A stretch of 64,000 bases of DNA from Sandaracinaceae bacterium (GCA_020633195.1 JACKEC010000015.1:124001-188000), one strand, 5' to 3'. Shown: positions 55,022-63,969, numbered from the stretch's first letter. Notes: generated by a model not told the origin, from the sequence alone. Numbers and translations: made by a program.

Positions 55022-56045
55022 ATGCGGAGCCCAGACATCGCCCGGTGGGGCCCGAGTCTCGTCGGGCTCGTCGCCGTCCTCGCCTTTCAGGTCTCGGCCA
55101 TCGCCTCCGTCGCTCGCGCCCAGGCGGTCACGATCGAGGCGCGCGCCGAGTTTCGCGGAGGGCGTCTCGCGGTGGAGTGTGAGCCGACCGGCGGTGGCCT
55201 CGGGGAGTGTCGCCTGGCCGCGGAGCTGAGGTTCGTCGCCAGGGCCGAGCTGTGGGTCGAGCTCGGTCGGCCGACCCGCGACGACCATCCCGCCGCTCGG
55301 ATCCGTGGGGAGACGACGCCGAGCGGCCACCCGTTCGGATGCGGGCGCGATCGTGGACGTGCGAGGCCGCCACCCGCTTCGCCCCGGTCCCGGGGCGTAC
55401 CTCCAACGTGGGTGCGACACGCCGTCGTCAGGGACGCCGACTTCTTCCATCCGTCGCCTCCGGAGCGCAGCGCTCGAGCTCGTGCGTTGTGAGGACTGCA
55501 TCGCGGGGGGATGACGCGCCTGACGACAGAGGGCCGGCAACGGGTGAGCGTCGATGGAATCGGCGTGACGAACCGGGACGAGCCTCATCGAGGTCGGGTC
55601 CCGCACCAGGTCGCGATCCGCTTCATGGGCGACGAGAGAGCTTCTTTCAGGTGGTGCGTCGGGGAGGGCCGCTGGTCACCCTCGGCGCGGCCCTCAGCGC
55701 ACGCGCCCTCCCGAGAACTTCGTCCTGCGTCTGGGCTACGACGTGCTCGTCCTCGCCGAGTACCTGTTCCTGCAGGTCGAGGTCGCCAGCGACTTCGTCT
55801 CGTTTGTGGAGGAGAGCGTCCTGCTCGAGGTCTCCCTGCCCGTCGCGCCGGGCTTCCTCCCGATCAGCGTGGCCTTCGGGATCGGCGCATCGTTCCGCCA
55901 GCTCGGGGCCCGTGACCTCGATGCGGCCCTTCGGGGCCAGGTGATCGGGCAGCTCTTCCCCCTCGTCGCGTTGGTGGGCGGCTTTCCATACTGGCCGGCG
56001 AGCGATGACGTGAGCGGTCTGCTCGGCGCGCGCGTGAGCCTGTGA
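55022..56045 (+). pseudogene. Degraded gene for an exported protein
   Basis: The segment reads as an exported protein only if frames are changed at least twice. Residues from ATG 55022 start with a signal peptide (GLVAVLAFQVSAIASVARAQ) and a beta-strand region (VTIEARAEFRGGRLAVECEP). A middle part is open in other frames (FFQVVRRGGPLVTLGAALS near 55640-55700), and the C-terminal part from about 55710 to the stop at 56045 reads ENFVLRLGYDVLVLAEYLF and FLPISVAFGIGASFRQLG, an outer-membrane-barrel-like ending. Apparent frameshifts are between about 55340 and 55640 and near 55705. The original function is unknown. The gene lies entirely between the 20-bp direct repeats. Confidence 0.65.
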
Positions 56046-56079
56046 GCCGGCGGCGACGCCGACTCCGTCGCCCCGCGTT

Positions 56080-56099
56080 GACCGTTGATTCGCAGGTGC
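56080..56099 (+). repeat. Direct repeat, right copy
   Basis: GACCGTTGATTCGCAGGTGC, 25 nt before the allB ATG. One mismatch to the left copy at 54859-54878. Removing one copy and the DNA between them would leave arfB and allB divergent with about 67 bp between starts. Confidence 0.8.
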
Positions 56100-56124
56100 A
56101 ACGGCGGTACGTGTGCCGCTCGCC

Positions 56125-57441
56125 ATGCACGCGCTTCGGAGTCAGCGAGTCGTGACCGAGGCGGGCCTGCGGGCCGCCGCGGTGATCATCGACGGGGAGC
56201 GGATCCACGCCGTCGTCGCGCCCGGCGCGGTGCCCGAGGGGGTGCCCATCGAGGACGTCGGCGACCGCGTGCTCATGGCCGGCGTCGTCGACGCGCACGT
56301 CCACGTCAACGAGCCCGGCCGCACCGAGTGGGAGGGCTGGCGCACCGCGACGGACGCCGCCGCCGCGGGCGGCGTCACGACCCTCGTCGACATGCCGCTC
56401 AACTGCATCCCCGTCACCACGACGGTGGCTGCGCTCGAGCAGAAGGCGCGCAGCACCGAGGGCGCGCTCCTCGTCGACGTCGGGTTCTGGGGCGGCGTCG
56501 TCCCCGGCAACACCGACGAGCTGCCCGGCCTCGCGAAGGCGGGGGTGCTCGGCGCCAAGGCGTTCCTCTGCCACTCGGGGATCGACGACTTCCCCGCCGC
56601 CGACGCGGCGACCCTGCGCGCGGCCATGCGCGCGATGGCCGAGGCGGGCATCCCGCTCCTCGCCCACGCGGAGCTCGAGCTCCCCGACCTCCCGACGCCG
56701 ACGTGCGATCCGTTCTCCTACGAGGCGTGGCTCGGCGCGCGGCCCAACCGCATGGAGGACGAGGCGATCGCGCTGCTCATCGAGCTGTGCCGCGAGACGC
56801 GCTGCGCCGTCCACGTCGTGCACCTCAGCTCGGCGACCGCGCTGCCCCGGATCGCGGAGGCCAAGGCGGAGGGCCTGCCGCTGACCGTCGAGACCTGCCC
56901 GCACTACCTCTGCCTGCGCGCGGAGGACGTCCCGGACGGCGCCACCCAGTACAAGTGCGCGCCGCCGATCCGCGGGGACGCCAACCGCGAGGCGCTCTGG
57001 GGCGGGCTCCTCGACGGCACCATCGACTACGTGGTGACCGACCACTCCCCTTGCACCCCACAGCTCAAGCACGCGGACTTCGTGGAGGCGTGGGGCGGCA
57101 TCTCGTCGCTCTCGCTCGGGCTCTCGAGCGTGTGGACCGAGGCGTCCGCGCGCGGCGCGACCGTGGCGTCGATCGCGCGGTGGATGTGCGAGGGCCCGGC
57201 GCGCTTCGCCGGGCTCGCCGATCGCAAGGGCCGGCTCGCGCCCGGGCTGCACGCGGATCTCGTGTGCTGGGATCCGGACGCGTCGTTCGAGGTGACGCCG
57301 GAGGCGCTGCGCTTCCGGCACAAGGTGTCGCCGTACCTCGGCAAGACCCTTCGCGGGGTGGTGCACGGGACCTGGCTCCGCGGCGCGCGCGCCGGCGAGG
57401 CCGCCCGCGGCGCCCCGCTCTTTTCCCGGGAGGGCTCGTGA
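56125..57441 (+). CDS. allB: Allantoinase
   Basis: A 438-aa amidohydrolase that opens allantoin to allantoate. Zinc-binding and catalytic motifs of the cyclic amidohydrolase family are intact: VVDAHVHVNEPGRTEWEGW, Lys in LGAKAFLCHS, HAELEL, HVVHLSSA and TDHSPC. The ATG at 56125 is used; GTG at 56113 would add four residues. The gene opens an operon with allantoicase (4-nt GTGA overlap), OHCU decarboxylase, HIU hydrolase and a malate synthase-like gene. Confidence 0.95.
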   Translation: MHALRSQRVVTEAGLRAAAVIIDGERIHAVVAPGAVPEGVPIEDVGDRVLMAGVVDAHVHVNEPGRTEWEGWRTATDAAAAGGVTTLVDMPLNCIPVTTTVAALEQKARSTEGALLVDVGFWGGVVPGNTDELPGLAKAGVLGAKAFLCHSGIDDFPAADAATLRAAMRAMAEAGIPLLAHAELELPDLPTPTCDPFSYEAWLGARPNRMEDEAIALLIELCRETRCAVHVVHLSSATALPRIAEAKAEGLPLTVETCPHYLCLRAEDVPDGATQYKCAPPIRGDANREALWGGLLDGTIDYVVTDHSPCTPQLKHADFVEAWGGISSLSLGLSSVWTEASARGATVASIARWMCEGPARFAGLADRKGRLAPGLHADLVCWDPDASFEVTPEALRFRHKVSPYLGKTLRGVVHGTWLRGARAGEAARGAPLFSREGS

Positions 57442-58451
57442 GCAGCTTCGTGAACCTGATCGATCTGGCGTCCGAGGGGCTCGGCGGCCGGGCGCTCGAA
57501 TGCACCGACGACTTCTTCGCGTCGATGGACAACCTCGTGAAGCCGGGGCGCGGGATCTTCGATCCCGACCGCTACACCGAGCGCGGCAAGTGGATGGACG
57601 GCTGGGAGAGCCGCCGCAAGCGCGTCCCGGGGCACGATCACTGCACCCTCGCGCTCGGCGCGCCGGGCGTGATCCGCGCGCTCGACGTCGACACCAACCA
57701 CTTCCTCGGCAACCACCCGCCGTTCGCGTCGCTCGAGGCGGCGCACGTCGCGCCGGGCGCGTCGGTCGAGACCGCCGAGTGGGTCGAGGTGCTGCCGCAG
57801 AGCCCGCTCAGGCCCGGCTCGCAGAACCTCTTCACCGCCCACGACGAGCGCACGTTCACGCACGTCCGCTTGCACATCTACCCGGACGGCGGTGTCGCGC
57901 GGCTGCGCGTCTGGGGCGAGGTCCGGCCCACCTTCGAAGCGCCCGCGCTCGACGAGGCGACCGCCGCCCACGTGAAGGCCGGCGAGGTCGACCTCGCGGC
58001 GGTGAGCAACGGCGGCAAGGCGCTCGCGTGCAGCGACGCGTTCTTCGGGCCGATGGACAACCTGCTCCTGCCCGGCCGCTCGACCTACATGGGCGGTGGC
58101 TGGGAGACGCGGCGCAAGCGGCCCGCGCCGGGCAACGACTGGATCCTCGTGCGCCTCGGCGCGCCGGGGACGCTGTCCGCGCTCGAGCTCGACACGGGGC
58201 ACTTCAAGGGCAACTTCCCCGACCGCGCGGCGGTCCGCGGGATCCACGCGCCAGGCGTCCCGGTCACCGAGCTCGTGCGCCCGGAGGCGGCGTTCGAGAC
58301 GGTGCTCGAGCCGGTCGCGCTCGCGGCCGACGAGCGGCACTTCTTCTCCGGCGACGCGCTCGCGGCGCGCGGCCCGTTCACCCACCTGCGGGTCGACGTG
58401 TACCCCGACGGAGGCATCGCGCGGCTGCGCGCGTGGGGCCGGCGCGCGTGA
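57438..58451 (+). CDS. alc: Allantoicase
   Basis: A 337-aa allantoicase converting allantoate to (S)-ureidoglycolate and urea. Two repeated allantoicase domains are visible with matching motifs: CTDDFFASMDNLVKPGRG with GWESRRKRVPGHDHC in the first half, and CSDAFFGPMDNLLLPGRS with GWETRRKRPAPGNDW in the second; each ends with YPDGGVARLRVWG or YPDGGIARLRAWG. The start GTG overlaps the allB stop and its own stop overlaps the next start, both GTGA. Confidence 0.96.
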   Translation: MSSFVNLIDLASEGLGGRALECTDDFFASMDNLVKPGRGIFDPDRYTERGKWMDGWESRRKRVPGHDHCTLALGAPGVIRALDVDTNHFLGNHPPFASLEAAHVAPGASVETAEWVEVLPQSPLRPGSQNLFTAHDERTFTHVRLHIYPDGGVARLRVWGEVRPTFEAPALDEATAAHVKAGEVDLAAVSNGGKALACSDAFFGPMDNLLLPGRSTYMGGGWETRRKRPAPGNDWILVRLGAPGTLSALELDTGHFKGNFPDRAAVRGIHAPGVPVTELVRPEAAFETVLEPVALAADERHFFSGDALAARGPFTHLRVDVYPDGGIARLRAWGRRA

Positions 58452-58948
58452 GCCGCCTCGACGCGATGGACGCGGACGCCGCGCGGGACGCGCTCGCGCG
58501 GTGCTGCGGGGCGCGCCGCTGGGTCGAGGGCGTCCTGGCGCGCCGGCCGCTCGGGGATCGCGTCGTCGAGGTCGCGCGCGAGGTGTGGGCGACCATGGAG
58601 AGGGACGACGTGCTCGAGGCGTTCACCCACCACCCGCGCATCGGCGCGAGCGTGGAGACGCTTCGCGAGAAGTTCGGCGCGACCCAGGATCTGTCGGCGA
58701 GCGAGCAGGCGGCGGTCGCCGACGCGACGGAAGACGTCTTGCTCCGTCTCCGTGACGCGAACGTCGCCTACGAGGCACGCTACGGCCACATCTTCATCGT
58801 GTGCGCGAGCGGCAAGAGCGCGGCGGAGATGCTCGCGCTGCTCGAGGCGCGGATGAATCACGACCCGGATCACGAGCTGGCCATCGCGGCCGCCGAGCAG
58901 ATGAAGATCACCGAGCTTCGGCTCGCCAAGATGGAGCAGGACCGATGA
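58448..58948 (+). CDS. uraD: OHCU decarboxylase
   Basis: A 166-aa 2-oxo-4-hydroxy-4-carboxy-5-ureidoimidazoline decarboxylase, which forms (S)-allantoin in the uric acid pathway. The catalytic His is in FTHHPRIGA, with LSASEQAAV and YGHIFIVCASGKSAAEML matching the family. It starts at a GTG overlapping the allantoicase stop and ends in a 4-nt overlap with the HIU hydrolase gene. Confidence 0.94.
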   Translation: MSRLDAMDADAARDALARCCGARRWVEGVLARRPLGDRVVEVAREVWATMERDDVLEAFTHHPRIGASVETLREKFGATQDLSASEQAAVADATEDVLLRLRDANVAYEARYGHIFIVCASGKSAAEMLALLEARMNHDPDHELAIAAAEQMKITELRLAKMEQDR

Positions 58949-59280
58949 GCGCGAGGAGCCCGATCACCACCCACGTCCTCGACGTCGCGAAGGGCAAGCC
59001 CGCCGCGGGCGTCGGCGTCCGCCTCGAGCGCGTGACCGACGGGGGCCTCGCGCCGCTCGCCGCGGGGGAGACGGACGCGGACGGCCGGGTCTCGACGCTG
59101 CTCCCGGCCGACCACGCGCTCGAGCCCGGGGTGTACCGCATCACCTTCGACGTCGGCGCGTACCAGGTGGGCTTCTACCCGAGCGTCGCGATCGACTTCA
59201 CCGTCGCGGCGACCGACGAGCACTACCACGTGCCGCTCCTCCTCAGCCCCTACGGCTACTCGACGTATCGGGGCTCCTGA
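58945..59280 (+). CDS. uraH: 5-hydroxyisourate hydrolase
   Basis: A 111-aa transthyretin-related enzyme that hydrolyses 5-hydroxyisourate to OHCU, the step before UraD. The N-terminal motif ITTHVLDVAKGKPAAGV and the diagnostic C-terminal YRGS tetrapeptide are present, with the active-site His in DEHYHVPLLLSP. Starts by ATGA overlap with uraD; the stop overlaps the next start by 1 nt. Confidence 0.96.
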   Translation: MSARSPITTHVLDVAKGKPAAGVGVRLERVTDGGLAPLAAGETDADGRVSTLLPADHALEPGVYRITFDVGAYQVGFYPSVAIDFTVAATDEHYHVPLLLSPYGYSTYRGS

Positions 59281-60683
59281 TGGCTCACCTGTCGCTCGAG
59301 GACGAGACCGCCGCGCTGCTCGAGACACTGACGTACGACAACCGCGCGTTCAGCGCGCGCTACGGCGGGGCCAGCGAGGGGCGTCAGCCGATCCACACCG
59401 TCTACGGGGGCGCGCAGCTCTTCCGCTCCGACCTCTCCAAGCGGCTCGGGGACCGCGCGCTCGCCGAGCTCGATCGCTGGGCCCCGGACGCGTTCACGTT
59501 CGCGCGCGCCGTCGGGCTCACCGGCGCCGAAGCGCTGCCGACGAAGAAGAAGGACAAGCTCCCCGAGGAGGCGGGGCGCGCGGCGTGGCTCGCGACGACC
59601 GTCTACGACAGGGTCCGGAGGAAGCTCGAGCGGGAGCCCGTCGAGGACTTCCGGATCGACTTCGAGGACGGCTTCGGGATCCGCCCCGACGAGGAGGAGG
59701 ACGCGGTCGCGATCGTCGCCGCCGAGCAGGTCGCGCGCGGCTTCACCGCGAGCACCCTGCCGCCGTTCCTCGGGATCCGGATCAAGCCGCTGAACGAGGA
59801 GCACAAGCGCCGCGCCGCGCGCACGCTCGATCTGTTCCTCACGACCGTCGTCGAGCGGCTCGAGGGCACGCTCCCCGCGCCCTTCTTCGTGACGTTGCCC
59901 AAGGTGCAGGTCCCCGCGCAGGTGGCGGTCGCGGCGAAGCTGCTCGATCGCCTCGAGCAGACGCTCGGGCTGCCGCCCAAGAGCGTCGGCCTCGAGCTGA
60001 TGATCGAGCTGACCCAGTCGCTCTTCGACGCGCAGGGGCGCTTCCTCTTGCCCGCCCTCGTCGACGCGGCCGAGGGCCGGTGCACCGGCGCCCACTTCGG
60101 GACCTACGACTACACCGCGTGCAACGACATCACCGCGGCGCACCAGGCGATGGACCACGACGCGTGCCGGCTCGCGCTCGGCCTCATGAAGATCGCGTAC
60201 TCGGGCACGCCGATCGCGGTGAGCGACGGCGCCACCAACGTGCTCCCCGTCCCGCTGCACCGAGGCGAGGACCTCAAGAAGCGCCAGCGCCGCGAGAACG
60301 TCGAGGCCGTGCACCGCGCCTGGGCGCTGTCGTACCGGCACGTGCGCGGCTCGCTCGAGAACGGGATCTACCAGGGCTGGGACTTGCACCCGGCGCAACT
60401 TCCCGTGCGGTACGCGGCGACCTACGCCTTCTTCCTCGAGGGCTTCGACGCGGCCGCGGCGCGGCTCTCGAACTTCGTCGACAAGGCCGCGCAGGCGACG
60501 CTCGTCGGCGACGTCTTCGACGACGCGGCGACGGGGCAGGGCCTGCTCAACTACTTCCTGCGCGCGCTCAACGCGGGCGCCGTCACGGTCGAGGAGCTCG
60601 ACGCCACCGGGCTCACCCGCGAGGAGATCGCGACGCGCTCGTTCGCGAAGATCCTGGAAGGGCGCGGCCGACCCCGTCCGTAG
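59280..60683 (+). CDS. Malate synthase-like aldolase (DUF6986 type)
   Basis: A 467-aa TIM-barrel protein related to the HpcH/HpaI aldolase and malate synthase superfamily (DUF6986). Superfamily segments are FRIDFEDGFGIRPDEEE, LPKVQVPAQV, VGLELMIELTQSLF and HFGTYDYTACNDITAAHQ. As the last gene of an operon whose products release glyoxylate (through ureidoglycolate), condensation of glyoxylate with acetyl-CoA to malate is the likely function; this rests on context. Ends 64 bp before a large inverted repeat. Confidence 0.8.
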   Translation: MAHLSLEDETAALLETLTYDNRAFSARYGGASEGRQPIHTVYGGAQLFRSDLSKRLGDRALAELDRWAPDAFTFARAVGLTGAEALPTKKKDKLPEEAGRAAWLATTVYDRVRRKLEREPVEDFRIDFEDGFGIRPDEEEDAVAIVAAEQVARGFTASTLPPFLGIRIKPLNEEHKRRAARTLDLFLTTVVERLEGTLPAPFFVTLPKVQVPAQVAVAAKLLDRLEQTLGLPPKSVGLELMIELTQSLFDAQGRFLLPALVDAAEGRCTGAHFGTYDYTACNDITAAHQAMDHDACRLALGLMKIAYSGTPIAVSDGATNVLPVPLHRGEDLKKRQRRENVEAVHRAWALSYRHVRGSLENGIYQGWDLHPAQLPVRYAATYAFFLEGFDAAAARLSNFVDKAAQATLVGDVFDDAATGQGLLNYFLRALNAGAVTVEELDATGLTREEIATRSFAKILEGRGRPRP

Positions 60684-60746
60684 GACCCGCTCGGTCGCGC
60701 GAAAGTCGTCGAAACTCGACGATCCGCGATCCGATTCCATGACCGC

Positions 60747-60881
60747 GAATTTCGCGCGAAGAACGCGAAAGGGAGCGAAGGGGATTCGGGCAACGACGCG
60801 AGGTGGACGAAGCGTTGGGAGGAGGCACGGCGACGATCGAGAAGACCTCTTTGCTCCCCTTGCGCCCTTCGCGCGAAATTC
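60747..60881. repeat. Large imperfect inverted repeat between convergent genes
   Basis: GAATTTCGCGCGAAG at 60747-60761 has an exact inverted copy at 60867-60881, and the similarity continues inward for about 20 more bases with one gap and a few mismatches (CGCGAAAGGGAGCGAAG against CGCAAGGGGAGCAAAG). The element is 135 bp with a 63-bp centre. The alkB stop codon overlaps its right end. A 7-bp hairpin (TCGTCGA/TCGACGA) lies at 60706-60722. It could be a MITE- or REP-like repeat or a bidirectional terminator. Confidence 0.7.
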
Positions 60882-61506
60882 AAGCGCTCGTCTGGCGCTC
60901 GCCGTGCCGGGGTGCCTGAGACGAATGGCGGAACATGAGCGCCATGCGCGGCTCGGCGTGACGCTCCTTCGGGATCGCGTGCTCCCAGCGGCGCTGGGTC
61001 GCGCCGCCCATCACGACCAGGTCGCCCCAGCCCGTCGTGACCGTCCGTGACGGCCCGCCGCCGAGCGGGCGCACCATGAAGCGGCGGTTGCCGCCCAGCG
61101 ACGCGACCGCGACGAACGCCCGCGGCCAGTCACAGATGTGCTTGTCGCGGTGCCACGCGACGCTGTCGGCCCCGTCGCGGTAGAGCGCGAGCGAGATCGC
61201 GTCGAAGCGGACGCGGTAGCGGCGGCTCAGCGCGTCGGCCATCGCGTGCAGGAGCGGCTCGTCGCCGTCGCGCGGCACGCTCGCGAGGAGGCGGGGCACG
61301 TCGACCACGCGCTCGTACATCGGTCGCCGCTGCTGGTGCCACGCGAGCCCGTCGCGGAGGCGCGCCATCAGCGCCTCATGGCCGGTGATCCAGCCCTGGA
61401 CCCGATCGATCCACGCGCCGCGATCGTCGAGCTCGATGCGCTGCGCCTTCGCGAAGCCCGCGTCGAAGCCGGGCGCCTCCGTCCGTCCGAACAACGTCGT
61501 CTGCAC
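60880..61506 (-). CDS. AlkB-family 2-oxoglutarate/Fe(II) dioxygenase
   Basis: A 208-aa dioxygenase for oxidative demethylation of alkylated nucleic acid bases. The Fe(II) triad is visible: HxD in SVAWHRDKHI and the distal His in RRWEHAIPK; the 2-oxoglutarate-binding RxxxxxR is in EPRMALMFRHS. The length matches AlkB/ALKBH2-type proteins. It lies 39 nt downstream of the bestrophin-like gene on the same strand. The C-terminus ends in the palindromic element. Confidence 0.94.
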   Translation of the reverse strand: MQTTLFGRTEAPGFDAGFAKAQRIELDDRGAWIDRVQGWITGHEALMARLRDGLAWHQQRRPMYERVVDVPRLLASVPRDGDEPLLHAMADALSRRYRVRFDAISLALYRDGADSVAWHRDKHICDWPRAFVAVASLGGNRRFMVRPLGGGPSRTVTTGWGDLVVMGGATQRRWEHAIPKERHAEPRMALMFRHSSQAPRHGERQTSA

Positions 61507-61545
61507 GGCGTCAGCCTACACTGAACACGCGAGCAGGTCTCGCGG

Positions 61546-62448
61546 CTACATCAGGAGGCCCCTCGCGTCGGGCTGGATCATCGGCGGCAGGTCCTCCTCG
61601 CCGAGGCGCTGCCGGATGTTCACCTCGATCATCCGGCTGATCGCGTGGAGCGGGAGGCCGTTGAAGAACATCGTGAACGGGTCCTCGAGCACGCGGCCCG
61701 ACTCGGCGATCAACGAGAAGGCGGTGCACACGAGGAGGTTCACCGGGATGGTCCACCACCCGAGCTCGTGCACCACCGCCGACGGGAAGAGCACCGCGTA
61801 GAACTGCACCAGCCGCTCGGCGAGGAGCCCGTAGAGCGGCGGCATCGGCGTCTTCTTGATGCGCTCGCAGCCACCCTGGATGTTGATGAGCTCGCGCAGG
61901 GTCGTGTCGAGCGACTGCAGGCGGAACGCGTTCAGCTCGTCGCGTCGCTCGAGCGCCACGAGGTCGTCGAGCTGCTGGGCGAGGAGCGCGTGGGTGAGGT
62001 TCGACTCGGCGCGGAGCGCCTCGACGTCGGCGTCGCCGAGCATCGCCGTGAACTCGGCGTCGGCGAACGGATCCTGCGCGCGCAGCAGGCAGCGGAGCGC
62101 GTGCACGTAGGCGGCGTGCCGGTGCACGAGGGTGCGCCGCGTGTCCGGGTCGTCGATGTAGGACGCGACCTGCGAGGCCCAGTGCCGCGACTCGTTGATG
62201 AGGCGGCCCCACAGCTTGCGGCCCTCCCACCAGCGCGCGTACGCGGAGTTGGTCCGGAAGCTGACGAAGATCCCGAGCGCGGCGCCGACGACCGCGAGCG
62301 GCAGCGTCGGGAGCTCGAGGCGCGTGTCCCAGATCTGGTGCGCGGCGGTGAGCACGACGCCGGCGAACAGGTAGTACAGCGTGTACTTCCACTGCCAGAT
62401 GAAGACGATGCGCGAGAAGACGAACTGGCGACGACCGGGGTAGAGCAT
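61546..62448 (-). CDS. Bestrophin-family anion channel protein
   Basis: A 300-aa integral membrane protein of the bestrophin/UPF0187 family. Family features are the N-terminal FSRIVFIWQWKYTLYYLF, the pore segment LGIFVSFRTNSAYARWWEGR, and the C-terminal membrane segment with IPVNLLVCTAFSLIAESGR followed by EDPF. Bacterial members form pentameric channels for anions or cations. The C-terminus contains IEVNIRQRLGEEDLPP. Confidence 0.92.
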   Translation of the reverse strand: MLYPGRRQFVFSRIVFIWQWKYTLYYLFAGVVLTAAHQIWDTRLELPTLPLAVVGAALGIFVSFRTNSAYARWWEGRKLWGRLINESRHWASQVASYIDDPDTRRTLVHRHAAYVHALRCLLRAQDPFADAEFTAMLGDADVEALRAESNLTHALLAQQLDDLVALERRDELNAFRLQSLDTTLRELINIQGGCERIKKTPMPPLYGLLAERLVQFYAVLFPSAVVHELGWWTIPVNLLVCTAFSLIAESGRVLEDPFTMFFNGLPLHAISRMIEVNIRQRLGEEDLPPMIQPDARGLLM

Positions 62449-62584
62449 GGGTGACCCGAGAGGACCCCGAAGCTACCACGGCCGCGGTCGCCGGATCCTC
62501 GGGCTCGTGCAGGGCTTCGTGGGTCGCAACCCGAGTTGACGGTCTCTTCCACCCGTCGGGCAGGGGGGCTACCCTGGATCCACC

Positions 62585-63832
62585 GTGCGGGCCGCCACGC
62601 TGTTCGTCGCCCTCGCCGCGCTCCTCGGCTGCGAGGACCCCTCGACCCCCGACGCTTCTGCGCCCGCGGACGCCGCGAGCGCGGACGGCGCGGTCGGCGA
62701 CGACGCCGGATCGCCGGACGACGGCGGGGCGCCCGCCGTGGACGCGGGAGACGCTGGCTCCACCGGCGCCGAGGTGACGGGGGCGGTCGAGGTCGTCTCC
62801 GGTGCGCGGCACGCGTGCGCGCGCCTCGAGGGCGGAGAGGTCCTCTGCTGGGGCAGCAACACGGGCGGGCAGCTCGGCGACGGAACGCGCATCGCGCGCC
62901 TCGTGGCCGCGCCGGTGGACGCGCTCGACGGCGCGGCGGGGGTGCTCGCGGTCGGCGCGTTCCACACGTGCGCGCAGACCGACCGGCTCTTCTGCTGGGG
63001 GCATGACGTCTACGGTCAGCTCGGGATCGGCGGCACGGTCGGCGCCGCGCTCCCCGAGCTCGCGCGAGGCCTGGGCGCGCGGGCGGTGAGCCGCGTCGCG
63101 GGCGGCGCCGATCACACCTGCGCGCTCGACGAGCTCGGCCGCGCCTACTGCGCGGGCCGCAACGCGAGCGGTCAGCTCGGCACGGGCACGCGCTCGGACG
63201 ACACGCGCTTCGCGCGGGCCGCGGGTGACGTCGAGGGGCTCGTCGACGTGGGCTGCGGCGACGCGCACTCGTGCGCCCTCGACCCGTCGGGAGCGGTGCT
63301 CTGCTGGGGAGCGAACGAGCGCGGTCAGCTCGGCCTCGGCGACTCGTTCGATCGCCTCGAGCCGACGCCGATCCCGGAGCTGGTGGCGACCGACCTCGCG
63401 GTGGGGGCGCGCCACACCTGCGCCGCGCTGCCGGACGGGACGGTGGCCTGCTGGGGCTGGGGCGCGCGCGCCCGGCTCGGCGGCCTGCCCTCGTCCCTCA
63501 CGCCCGTCGTGCTCCCCGATCTCGCCGACGTGGTGGAGGTCGACGCGGGCGAGGCGCACACCTGCGCGCGTCACGCCGACGGGACCGTGAGCTGCTGGGG
63601 GGAGAACCGCCTCGGCGCGCTCGGCGTCGGCTCCGACGAGCCCGCCACGAGCCCGCTCCCGGTGCTGGGCCTCGCCGACGTCGCGGCGCTCGGGGCGGGC
63701 AGCGGGTTCACGTGTGCGGTCCACGTCGACGGAGGCGTGGCCTGCTGGGGCGCCAACGAGTCGGGGCAGCTCGGGGACGGCACCACCGAGACGCGGACGG
63801 CGCCCGTGGCGGTCCGGCGGGGCGCGCCGTGA
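62585..63832 (+). CDS. RCC1-repeat lipoprotein
   Basis: A 415-aa lipoprotein (VALAALLGC) with an Asp/Ala/Gly linker and seven RCC1-type beta-propeller blades. Each blade carries an AxGxxHTCA segment paired with CWGxNxxGQLGxG, for example VLCWGSNTGGQLGDG and AVLCWGANERGQLGLG. Seven blades would close one propeller. The two Cys per blade suggest disulfides in an exported protein. Starts at a GTG; divergent from the bestrophin-like gene. Ligand unknown. Confidence 0.92.
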   Translation: MRAATLFVALAALLGCEDPSTPDASAPADAASADGAVGDDAGSPDDGGAPAVDAGDAGSTGAEVTGAVEVVSGARHACARLEGGEVLCWGSNTGGQLGDGTRIARLVAAPVDALDGAAGVLAVGAFHTCAQTDRLFCWGHDVYGQLGIGGTVGAALPELARGLGARAVSRVAGGADHTCALDELGRAYCAGRNASGQLGTGTRSDDTRFARAAGDVEGLVDVGCGDAHSCALDPSGAVLCWGANERGQLGLGDSFDRLEPTPIPELVATDLAVGARHTCAALPDGTVACWGWGARARLGGLPSSLTPVVLPDLADVVEVDAGEAHTCARHADGTVSCWGENRLGALGVGSDEPATSPLPVLGLADVAALGAGSGFTCAVHVDGGVACWGANESGQLGDGTTETRTAPVAVRRGAP

Positions 63833-63969
63833 TCGAGGGCGGCCGCCCCCACCGCGGCGCTCGAGCCGGGGGACGGGGACCTCGAACGCAGCCCTCGAAC
63901 GCCGAGATCCCTCGTGACTCCGCGAGGGTATGTGTTGTGCAAAACTCGTACACTCGATCGGAGCAAACC

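Noticed and set aside
55305..55514. Short open frames in the 55.2-55.9 kb region as separate genes
   Set aside because: Each has only fragments of protein-like sequence; they are better explained as pieces of one degraded gene.
60739..61050. A 103-codon plus-strand frame opposite alkB
   Set aside because: It spans the palindromic repeat and the antisense of alkB; no start signal or protein-like pattern.
63838..63849. GGGCGGCCGCCC palindrome after the RCC1 gene as a terminator
   Set aside because: The 12-bp palindrome has no loop and no following T-run; such G/C palindromes are expected at this base composition.
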